From: Anaerolineales bacterium UBA6131
GTDB taxonomy: Bacteria; Chloroflexota; Anaerolineae; UBA2200
NCBI GenBank assembly: GCA_002435875.1
Contig: DIVN01000016.1
Coordinates: forward strand, 1-5,099
Direction of reading: 5' to 3'
Length of the DNA stretch: 5,099 nucleotides
Below, in pieces: positions 1-5,099 of this stretch (position 1 is its first letter; each line of letters starts with the position of its first letter). The notes under the pieces were generated by a model, which was not told the DNA's origin, did no database searches, and was given only the letters and a program-made list of their open reading frames with translations. A program made the position numbers and the translations under genes.

Positions 1-480
1 CGCCCACGTCTTCGGCAACCCACACGCCAACACCCGCCCCGACAGACACTGCCACCCAGACGCCGTCGGTGACGGCCAGCGCGTCACCATCAGTCACCCT
101 GACCGCCAGTGCGACGCCCAGTCCGACCCGAACGGGGACGTCTTCCGCGACGGCGAGCGCGACTCCCACCTACACTCGCACTTACACCCCCACTCCGACC
201 AGCACGGCAAGCGCGACGGGCCCGACGCCCAGCGTTACGGCTACCAGGACGGCGACCGCCACGCTCACGCCGACGTCTTCTGTCACACCGACAACGGTCA
301 CCTCGCTGACCACGACGAGCACGGCCTCACCCACACGGACCTGGACGCCCACGCCATCCGCAACAGCCACCAGGTCTCCTACTCCGACCGCCACCACGAC
401 AGCCAGCGCCACGCGGACAATGAGCCCCACTGCTTCGCGCTCGGCAACGCCGCAGCTCACCGCGACGAGCACCATGACCC
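1..480 (+). repeat. Low-complexity coding repeat (Thr/Pro/Ser/Ala linker)
   Basis: This stretch is almost entirely ACN, CCN, GCN and TCN/AGC codons, giving irregular T-P, T-A-T and S-A-T units rather than one fixed tandem unit. Its composition removes stop codons from several other frames, so long antisense and frame-shifted ORFs appear here that are not genes. Such linkers usually act as extended, often O-glycosylated spacers in exported proteins; glycosylation here is an inference. Confidence 0.85.
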
Positions 481-1397
481 CCTGGCCGGATCTGTTTCTC
501 TCTGGTCTGGTCTACGATGCGCTGGGCGGCCCAGCCTCGCCCATCGCCGGAGCCGTGGTCTCGGCCAGAGCTTGCGTCACGGAAGCTCACCAGACGTTCA
601 CTGACGCCTTGGGACGCTTCACCCTGCACGTGCCCGGAGTTGACATCGCGCCCTGCGCCCGCATCACACTCTATGGCTGGGCGAGCGGCTACCTCAGCTA
701 CGAGGAGGCCTTTGCCGCCGTTGACCTCTATGCCGATCCTGAGCGAGACATCGCTATGCACATCACGGGTCTGGGCACGGCCACGCCGAGCGCCACGCCA
801 TCGCCCTCGCCAATGCCGGGCTGGCTGTCTCAAGTGCTACTTCTGCCTCTTGTGGGACGGCAGGACGCTCCAGCCATGGCCACGGCGACCAGCACACCGA
901 CCAACTCTCTTACTCCATCGAGCACCCCGATCTTGCCACAACAGCTGATTCAAAACCCCAGCTTCGAGACGGACGACGCGTGGCAGATTTTGCAGACGGT
1001 CTACCCGGCGTCCTACTCGCGGTCGCGTGCGCACAGCGGGGTGCGCTCGATGCGCCTCGGCTTGGCCCTTGGCGGAGGTATGTTTAGCTACTCGTCGGTG
1101 CAGCAGCAGGTGTCTCTGCCCGCAAGGCTGCAACGGGCGGATCTGTCTTTCTACTACTTTCCGCTGATGTCCGGCGATGCGGAGGACAGCCTGTACTTTT
1201 GCATACTCCAAGCCGCAGACGATGCCATCCTTGAGTGCGACTTTTGGACCGATGCCGCGCAGGCCTGGGTGCATGGCGCGCGCGATTTGCGTTCTTATGC
1301 GGGTCAGACGGTCAAGCTGCACTGGGGAGTCCGCAACGACGGACTAGCTGGCGCTTCGGCAGCCTACCTCGATGACGTGGAGCTGGGGGTGCGCTGA
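3..1397 (+). CDS. Secreted/surface protein: Thr/Pro-rich linker, carboxypeptidase-regulatory-like domain, C-terminal jelly-roll (5' partial)
   Basis: The reading frame is open to the left edge (464 codons visible), so the gene starts outside the window. A GTG at 69 lies inside the repeat and is unlikely to be the true start. Layout by nucleotide: 3-479 is a Thr/Pro/Ser/Ala linker with one Asp and no Glu, Lys or Cys. About 492-770 is a beta-sandwich resembling carboxypeptidase regulatory-like domains (SGLVYDALGG start, then a TDALGRFTL segment). About 774-935 is a second linker containing LLLPLVGR. About 945-1394 is a galactose-binding/CBM-like jelly-roll, opening with LIQNPSFE and closing with AYLDDVEL. 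No catalytic domain or membrane anchor is visible; any enzyme domain or signal peptide would lie upstream. By family resemblance I infer an extracellular protein that binds carbohydrate or other surfaces, but the ligand is unknown. The protein ends four residues after the jelly-roll signature, with no sorting motif. Confidence 0.85.
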   Translation, partial: PTSSATHTPTPAPTDTATQTPSVTASASPSVTLTASATPSPTRTGTSSATASATPTYTRTYTPTPTSTASATGPTPSVTATRTATATLTPTSSVTPTTVTSLTTTSTASPTRTWTPTPSATATRSPTPTATTTASATRTMSPTASRSATPQLTATSTMTPWPDLFLSGLVYDALGGPASPIAGAVVSARACVTEAHQTFTDALGRFTLHVPGVDIAPCARITLYGWASGYLSYEEAFAAVDLYADPERDIAMHITGLGTATPSATPSPSPMPGWLSQVLLLPLVGRQDAPAMATATSTPTNSLTPSSTPILPQQLIQNPSFETDDAWQILQTVYPASYSRSRAHSGVRSMRLGLALGGGMFSYSSVQQQVSLPARLQRADLSFYYFPLMSGDAEDSLYFCILQAADDAILECDFWTDAAQAWVHGARDLRSYAGQTVKLHWGVRNDGLAGASAAYLDDVELGVR

Positions 1398-1399
1398 CC

Positions 1400-1443
1400 T
1401 GCCCGTAGCACAGCGGAGTCGCCACCTTCGCCCAACACGGGCA
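1400..1443 (+). terminator. Two-part hairpin just after the stop of the surface-protein gene; possible terminator
   Basis: A perfect 7-bp outer stem pairs TGCCCGT (1400-1406) with ACGGGCA (1437-1443). Inside it a 6-bp stem pairs GCGGAG (1413-1418) with CTTCGC (1426-1431), with one G-U pair and a 7-nt loop. The two stems are separated by a 6/5-nt internal loop. It begins two nucleotides after the TGA, where a terminator is expected, but no T-run follows. It is therefore not a classical intrinsic terminator; it could be a factor-dependent stop or a 3'-end stabilising structure. Confidence 0.4.
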
Positions 1444-1505
1444 TCACCCTTGACTTACTGCGCTGACTTGCCACGCCTTGCGTTTTGCCATGTCGCCGAG
1501 ATAGT

Positions 1506-1534
1506 TTGCTGTCTCTGCAAAAAGGGCGTACAAT
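1506..1534 (+). promoter_or_regulatory. Candidate sigma70-type promoter for the dksA-like/lspA run
   Basis: TACAAT at 1529-1534 matches the -10 consensus in five of six positions. A weak -35, TTGCTG (1506-1511, three of six), sits exactly 17 bp upstream. Transcription would begin near 1541 and leave a leader of about 25 nt before the GTG at 1566. This is the only good -10 I found in the 168-bp gap, and it lies directly upstream of the first gene of the run. Confidence 0.5.
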
Positions 1535-1553
1535 CGCAGCAGTTGACTGTCAT

Positions 1554-1558
1554 GGGGG
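1554..1558 (+). promoter_or_regulatory. Ribosome binding site for the dksA-like gene
   Basis: GGGGG lies 7 nt before the GTG at 1566. It can pair with the anti-Shine-Dalgarno using one G-U pair. It favours GTG 1566 over the upstream in-frame ATG at 1485, which would place the candidate promoter inside the coding region, and over the ATG at 1584, which has only a poor GAAAAG-like site. Confidence 0.5.
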
Positions 1559-1565
1559 CGACCCG

Positions 1566-1931
1566 GTGCTCGACGAAAAGCGCATGAAACGCAACCTCAT
1601 ATGGCTGCAAGCCGAGAGAGAGCGGGTGCAGCGCGAGCTGCGCCAACTGCAGTCGGCTGTCGCTGAAGGTGAGCGCCCTGGCTACAGCACGCACATGGCC
1701 GATGATGCCAGCGCCGTCTTTGAGCAGGCCAGGGACCTGGCCCTGACTCAGAGACTGCGCTACACGTTGGCCCAGGTAGAGCGTGCCCTGGACAAGATGC
1801 AGAACGGCACCTATGCGGTCTGTGACCGTTGCGGCCAGGAGATTGACCCGGCCCGTCTTAAGGCTCTTCCTCATGCCACATTGTGCAAGCCTTGTCAGGA
1901 GCGCGCAGAGCTCGGGCCTCATTCACACTAG
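1566..1931 (+). CDS. TraR/DksA-type C4 zinc-finger protein
   Basis: A 121-residue protein when read from GTG 1566. The N-terminal half is helical and heptad-like, rich in Glu, Arg, Gln and Leu (about residues 8-35), as expected for the coiled coil that enters the RNA polymerase secondary channel in DksA/TraR proteins. The segment HMADDASAVFEQARDLAL is typical of the short YteA/TraR-like branch; the DxxDxA tip of E. coli DksA is not seen. The zinc site is complete: C86-x2-C89-x17-C107-x2-C110, the canonical DksA spacing. By family it should modulate transcription initiation by binding RNA polymerase directly rather than DNA; its target promoters cannot be read here. It is followed after 33 nt by lspA on the same strand, the arrangement also known for ylyA-lspA in Bacillus subtilis. 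An in-frame ATG at 1485 would add 27 residues with no family resemblance. Confidence 0.9.
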   Translation: MLDEKRMKRNLIWLQAERERVQRELRQLQSAVAEGERPGYSTHMADDASAVFEQARDLALTQRLRYTLAQVERALDKMQNGTYAVCDRCGQEIDPARLKALPHATLCKPCQERAELGPHSH

Positions 1932-1950
1932 GCCCGCATAGGGCCAGCCG

Positions 1951-1955
1951 GGAGG
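1951..1955 (+). promoter_or_regulatory. Shine-Dalgarno site that decides the lspA start
   Basis: GGAGG at 1951-1955 directly abuts GTG 1956 (spacing 0), which is too close for initiation, but lies 9 nt before the in-frame TTG at 1965. It therefore supports a TTG start and a protein three residues shorter than the longest reading. Confidence 0.6.
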
Positions 1956-1964
1956 GTGCTTACT

Positions 1965-2492
1965 TTGAGACGTTGGAGAGAGATCGCGGTCTTGGCGATC
2001 GCGTTGGTGATCGTGTTGGCAGACCAGGCCAGCAAAGTCTGGGTGCGCCGCTCGCTGGTGCTCGGCGTTCCGTTTGATCCCCTGCCAGCCCTCAAGCCCA
2101 TCCTAAGCTTCACCTACGTGACCAACTCCGGCGCGGTCTTTGGCATGTTTCCCCAGATGAGCTGGCTCTTTGCCCTCGCCGCCATTGCTGTCATCATCTT
2201 CATCATGGCCACCTATCGCAGCTACGTAGATCAAGGCACCCTGCTGCCCATCAGCCTGGGCCTGCAATTGGGGGGCACAGCCGGCAACCTCGTCGACCGC
2301 CTGTTGCGGAGTGGTCGGGTGACCGATTTTATCGACCTCAACTTCTGGCCACTTCAGGAGTGGCCGGTTTTCAACATCGCGGATAGTTCGATGGTAGTTG
2401 GCGTCGTTCTCCTGGCCATCTTTGTCCTGTTCCAGGCCGAGGAGCCGACCGCATTGCATGATACGGAGGCATCTGAGCCGCCGGCTGCCTAG
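1965..2492 (+). CDS. lspA: Lipoprotein signal peptidase (signal peptidase II)
   Basis: An aspartyl membrane protease that cuts the signal peptide from diacylglyceryl-modified prolipoproteins. Read from TTG 1965 it has 175 residues, a normal length for the family. All conserved boxes are present: ADQASK (19-24) in the first membrane helix, TNSGAVFG (53-60), GGTAGNLVDR (103-112), TDFIDL (120-125) and FNIADS (136-141). By homology the catalytic pair is D111 and D140. Hydrophobic segments lie at about 7-19, 66-82, 93-105 and 142-160, fitting a four-helix topology, followed by an acidic, Pro-rich tail. The alternative start is GTG 1956, which adds three residues but has no usable ribosome site spacing. 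It lies 33 nt after the DksA-like gene with no terminator between, so co-transcription is likely. Confidence 0.95.
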   Translation: MRRWREIAVLAIALVIVLADQASKVWVRRSLVLGVPFDPLPALKPILSFTYVTNSGAVFGMFPQMSWLFALAAIAVIIFIMATYRSYVDQGTLLPISLGLQLGGTAGNLVDRLLRSGRVTDFIDLNFWPLQEWPVFNIADSSMVVGVVLLAIFVLFQAEEPTALHDTEASEPPAA

Positions 2493-2542
2493 ATCCGCAG
2501 CAACTCGCGCCGTTTTCCTGGCTGATCGCACAAATCAACGCT

Positions 2543-2547
2543 GGAGG
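2543..2547 (+). promoter_or_regulatory. Shine-Dalgarno site that decides the transporter start
   Basis: GGAGG at 2543-2547 is one nucleotide from GTG 2549 but 7 nt from ATG 2555 in the same frame. ATG 2555 is thus the likely start. This parallels lspA, where the most upstream start codon also sits too close to GGAGG. Confidence 0.7.
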
Positions 2548-2554
2548 TGTGAGC

Positions 2555-3868
2555 ATGGGAGAGCGCGTCGCCGCACAGGCCAACTTGGCGTACAAACGCA
2601 TCATCAACGCCTGGTGCATGTATGATTGGGCCAATTCCGCTTTTGCTACGACGATCATGGCCGCCGTGCTGCCCACGTACTATGCGGCAGTGGCAGGCGC
2701 GGGACTTCCCGGTAACCGTGCTACGGTCTACTGGGGTTACACGTCGTCCATCGCCCTCTTGATTGCCGCCATTCAGGCCCCGGTGCTCGGTGCGGTTGCC
2801 GACCACCTGGGTACCAAGAAGCGTTTCCTCGCCGGTTTTGCCCTCCTGGGCATCTTTTTCACCTCTCTGCTTGTGCTAGTTGGCCAGGGGCAATGGCTGC
2901 TTGCGTCGCTGCTCTATATTCTCGGTGAGGTAGGTTTCAGCGGGTCCATCGTGTTCGCCGACTCATTGCTGCCGCACATCGCCAAACCAGAAGACATCGA
3001 CTATGTGTCCAGCAAAGGCTATGCGATGGGCTATCTGGGCGGTGGCATCTTGCTGGCGATCAACATCGCCATGATCCTGTTCTACGACAAGCTGGGCCTG
3101 AGTAGCTCGGCCATGGCCTCGCGCCTCTCTTTTCTCAGCGTGGGCATTTGGTGGGCGATTTTCTCCATCCCCGTGTTGCGCATCGTGCCTGAACCGCCGG
3201 TAACCAGCGTCAAGACCTACCAGGGCTCAGCCTTCAGCGCCGCCTTCAGCCGCCTGCAGGCTACCATGGCCGACCTTGGGCGCTACCGCGAGCTCACCAA
3301 GTTCATTGCCGCTTTCTGGCTTTACAATGATGGCATTGGCACCATCATCAAGATGGCCACCATCTACGGTGCCGAGATTGGCATCGGGCAGACCGACCTG
3401 ATCGGCGCCCTTCTCTTGACGCAGTTCATCGGCATCCCCTTTTCGCTGCTCTTTGGCAAGCTGGCCAAGCGTCTGGGCACCAAGCGCTCGATCTACCTGG
3501 CTCTGTCCGTGTACACGCTCATCTCCATTGCTGGGTATTTCATGAGCGTGGCTTGGCACTTCTGGGTATTGGCAGCAGCGGTGGGGCTGGTCCAGGGCGG
3601 CAGCCAGGCCCTCAGCCGCTCGCTATTCGGCCAGATGGTGCCCAAGGCCAAGAGCGGCGAGTTCTTTGGCTTCTACGACGTCAGCAGTAAATTTGCCGGC
3701 ATCGTCGGCCCGACCGTCTTCGCTCTCGTCGGGCAGCTTACGGGCAGCAGCCGCTTGAGCATTGTCTCGCTGGTGATTTTCATCGTGGTTGGGGGACTGA
3801 TTCTGACGCGCGTGGACGAGCACGAAGGCATCCGCGTGGCTAGGCAAGAGGACGCGGCGGCCGCCTGA
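2555..3868 (+). CDS. Major facilitator superfamily transporter, UMF1 / Atg22-like
   Basis: A 437-residue polytopic membrane protein with about twelve hydrophobic segments. The UMF1/Atg22 signature is clear near the N-terminus: AWCMYDWANSAF (19-30). MFS motif A occurs twice, once per six-helix half: GAVADHLGTKKRF (79-91) and FGKLAKRLGTKRS (300-312). The late segment GGSQALSRS (348-356), followed by a GEFFGFYDVSSKF stretch, is also characteristic of the family. Yeast Atg22 exports amino acids from the vacuole, but bacterial UMF1 substrates are mostly unassigned and none is inferred here. It follows lspA by 62 nt on the same strand with no evident promoter or hairpin between, so it may be read from the same transcript. 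The short C-terminal tail after the last helix is charged and ends in five alanines. GTG 2549 would add only two residues. Confidence 0.92.
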   Translation: MGERVAAQANLAYKRIINAWCMYDWANSAFATTIMAAVLPTYYAAVAGAGLPGNRATVYWGYTSSIALLIAAIQAPVLGAVADHLGTKKRFLAGFALLGIFFTSLLVLVGQGQWLLASLLYILGEVGFSGSIVFADSLLPHIAKPEDIDYVSSKGYAMGYLGGGILLAINIAMILFYDKLGLSSSAMASRLSFLSVGIWWAIFSIPVLRIVPEPPVTSVKTYQGSAFSAAFSRLQATMADLGRYRELTKFIAAFWLYNDGIGTIIKMATIYGAEIGIGQTDLIGALLLTQFIGIPFSLLFGKLAKRLGTKRSIYLALSVYTLISIAGYFMSVAWHFWVLAAAVGLVQGGSQALSRSLFGQMVPKAKSGEFFGFYDVSSKFAGIVGPTVFALVGQLTGSSRLSIVSLVIFIVVGGLILTRVDEHEGIRVARQEDAAAA

Positions 3869-3939
3869 CGGCGGGGCTCAGGGGTGCGGAAGCAACCTGC
3901 GCTGCAGCCGCATTCCGATATTGCCCGTGTGGGGCAGAG
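3869..3939. other. 71-bp gap between convergent genes, no convincing terminator
   Basis: Two weak hairpins are visible: CCGCC/GGCGG (3861-3865 with 3870-3874), which overlaps the transporter stop codon, and TGCCC/GGGCA (3922-3926 with 3932-3936), just after the minus-strand stop. Each has only 5 bp and neither is followed by a T-run on the strand it would serve, so no intrinsic terminator is called. Confidence 0.4.
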
Positions 3940-5052
3940 TCACCACAGCTTGTAGCTGGAGTGCCGCTGGATATTGTACCAGGCAGGGGCTCCCAACGTG
4001 CGTGGGATCCACAGGCTGGCGAGGCGAAAGAGTACCACTCCGGCCATGGCGGCCGATGGCGCGACTCCTGCCTCCAGGAGCATTGCCGACAGGGCAGTCT
4101 CTGTGACGACCAGGCCGTTGGGCATGGTGGAGAGCGAGCCGAGCACGTCCGATAGGCTGAATCCCACGGCCAGGATTGGCAGTGGCACGCTCTGACCCAC
4201 CGCGCGCAACGCCAGGTCCAGGGTGATCAGCGTCGCCGCCACGCGGACGATGTTGACGGTCAGCCACAAGGCAGGCCCCCAACGCTCGCGAAAGCGCAGG
4301 GTCCTGCGCATGGCGTTGATCCGGGCCCGCAGCTGGTTCGTGGTCAGCGGACCCCGGCCCAGGGCACCGCGCAGGCGGTTGAGCGGGGCGAGCAGCTCCA
4401 TCCTCCAGTCGTGCTTGCCCGTACGTGAGACCAGCACCCCCAGCAGCAGTCCTGCTAGCGAGACTACGCCAAAGACCAGCAATACTGGCTTCCAGGCTGG
4501 TGTCTCCCCCCTCCAGGTCTGGTACAGCAGCACCGCTCCCAACATGAGACAGTGCGCGATTCCCTGGCCAAGCGACTCTGTGCTGAGGGTGAGTGCAGCC
4601 GTGTCGAGGCTGTAACCCATCTCGCGGAAATAGCGCACGCGCACGGCGAGGCCACTGATGCCGGACGACGGCACAAGCAAGCTGGCCAGACCCGAGGCCA
4701 GTTGGACTTGCATGAGCTGTTTCAGGTTGCTGCCTGGGCCAGCATTGAGCAGCATGTAGTGGGTTGCCCACGTCTGAGCAACCAGGACCACGGCCTGGCA
4801 GACCAGGGCAAGGATCAGCGGCACGGGCGCTGCCTGGGGAATCAGCCTGACGGCTTGCCTGAGTTCCTCCAGGCGCGGAGCAAGGATCAACAGACCAGCC
4901 GCCAGGACGGCTAGCAGGAAGATGCGCCGCGCACGCGAGTTGCCCGAGCGCGCCAGGATTGCGCTTGCCGGGTCAACCGCCGAGCCAGCAATCTTGGGCG
5001 GCGCTTCGGGTGCTGCCTCGCTCGCCAGGCTGGTCGCCTTCGGCTTGCTCAT
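3940..5052 (-). CDS. UPF0104 / YbhN-like integral membrane protein (lysylphosphatidylglycerol synthase TM-region family)
   Basis: A 370-residue membrane protein. Residues 1-42 are an Ala/Pro-rich, probably disordered cytoplasmic tail. Hydrophobic segments follow at about 43-58, 76-95, 112-136, 164-178, 188-208, 260-284 and 290-350. Family hallmarks are LVPSSGISGLAVRVRYFREMG (126-146), LSTMPNGLVVTETAL (307-321), matching the usual P-x-G-x-x-x-x-E box with E318, and LFRLASLWIP (341-350). Length fits the stand-alone family. The soluble aminoacyl-transferase domain of MprF is absent, so a role in lipid or polyprenol-linked substrate flipping is more plausible than lipid aminoacylation; that is inference. 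The ATG lies one nucleotide after the stop of the preceding minus-strand gene and has no Shine-Dalgarno, which suggests translational coupling. The frame stays open upstream to the window edge, but no other start codon is present there. Confidence 0.88.
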   Translation of the reverse strand: MSKPKATSLASEAAPEAPPKIAGSAVDPASAILARSGNSRARRIFLLAVLAAGLLILAPRLEELRQAVRLIPQAAPVPLILALVCQAVVLVAQTWATHYMLLNAGPGSNLKQLMQVQLASGLASLLVPSSGISGLAVRVRYFREMGYSLDTAALTLSTESLGQGIAHCLMLGAVLLYQTWRGETPAWKPVLLVFGVVSLAGLLLGVLVSRTGKHDWRMELLAPLNRLRGALGRGPLTTNQLRARINAMRRTLRFRERWGPALWLTVNIVRVAATLITLDLALRAVGQSVPLPILAVGFSLSDVLGSLSTMPNGLVVTETALSAMLLEAGVAPSAAMAGVVLFRLASLWIPRTLGAPAWYNIQRHSSYKLW

Positions 5053-5053
5053 A

Positions 5054-5098
5054 CTAACGCAGCAGTACCGGCAAGTAGGTGCGTTGGACCATCTCGAC
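5054..5098 (-). CDS. C-terminal end of a minus-strand gene, ending in YLPVLLR (5' partial)
   Basis: Reading the minus strand from the right edge, one frame gives VEMVQRTYLPVLLR and then TAG at 5056-5054. Too little is visible to assign a family. The ending matches the short Tyr-Leu-Pro-hydrophobic-Leu-Arg motif I recall from exported Chloroflexota proteins, and resembles LLLPLVGR in the surface protein at the left of this window. The stop is followed after a single T by the ATG of the UPF0104 gene, an arrangement typical of consecutive genes in one operon. The other two frames lack this fit to the downstream gene. Confidence 0.6.
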   Translation of the reverse strand, partial: VEMVQRTYLPVLLR

Positions 5099-5099
5099 C

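Noticed and set aside
69..71. GTG 69 as the start of the surface protein
   Set aside because: The frame continues open to the window edge with identical Thr/Pro composition, and no signal peptide or ribosome site is present at GTG 69.
182..475. Val/Ala-rich 97-codon minus-strand ORF
   Set aside because: It is the antisense reading of the Thr/Pro codon repeat (ACN and GCN read as valine and alanine-type codons), so its openness is a composition effect.
1..480. CRISPR array or tandem DNA repeat in the left edge
   Set aside because: There is no fixed repeat/spacer unit; the regularity is at codon level (Thr, Pro, Ala, Ser) within one continuous reading frame.
837..1322. 161-codon minus-strand ORF opposite the jelly-roll domain
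   Set aside because: Arg/His-rich shadow with no recognisable domain; the plus strand has a coherent domain over the same bases.
1450..1455. TTGACT as a -35 box in the intergenic gap
   Set aside because: No -10-like hexamer occurs 16-18 bp downstream (the sequence there is CACGCC-like).
1485..1565. N-terminal extension of the DksA-like protein from ATG 1485
   Set aside because: The extra 27 residues show no family similarity, there is no ribosome site upstream, and the extension would run across the best candidate promoter.
3861..3874. CCGCC/GGCGG hairpin at the transporter stop as a terminator
   Set aside because: Only 5 bp, overlaps the stop codon and is followed by G-rich sequence rather than a T-run.
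3878..4771. 297-codon minus-strand ORF overlapping the UPF0104 gene
   Set aside because: It lies in another frame of the same strand, has low-complexity Arg/Pro/Ala/Gly composition and no family resemblance, whereas the 3940-5052 frame has clear membrane helices and family motifs.

Overview
The window looks like a piece of a GC-rich chromosome from the Chloroflexota, probably an Anaerolineae-like lineage. This is an inference. It rests on a secreted protein with a very long Thr/Pro/Ser/Ala linker, on two copies of a short 'LPLV-R / YLPVLLR' motif that I recall as common in exported proteins of that phylum, on GTG and probable TTG starts, and on a DksA-like gene directly before lspA. No rRNA or marker gene is present to confirm it.

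Layout, left to right. Positions 1-1397 (+) hold the 3' part of a large exported or surface protein, open at the left edge: a Thr/Pro-rich linker of about 159 residues, a carboxypeptidase-regulatory-like beta-sandwich, a second short linker carrying LLLPLVGR, and a C-terminal jelly-roll domain. A 168-bp gap follows, with a two-part hairpin just after the stop and a plausible sigma70-type promoter. Next comes a same-strand run of three genes: a TraR/DksA-type C4 zinc-finger protein (1566-1931), lspA for prolipoprotein signal peptidase II (1965-2492), and a UMF1/Atg22-like major facilitator transporter (2555-3868). Convergent to these on the minus strand is a UPF0104/YbhN-like multi-pass membrane protein (5052-3940). 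One nucleotide upstream of its start is the stop codon of another minus-strand gene, of which only the last 14 residues (ending YLPVLLR) lie in the window.

The DksA-like protein probably binds RNA polymerase and LspA matures lipoproteins; they appear to share the promoter upstream of the DksA-like gene. The transporter may be read from the same transcript. The minus-strand pair is probably co-transcribed and translationally coupled. These are mostly recognisable families. I see no CRISPR array, mobile element, RNA gene or obviously new system. The least explained items are the repeated LP-motif, the hairpin at 1400-1443 and the start-codon choices.
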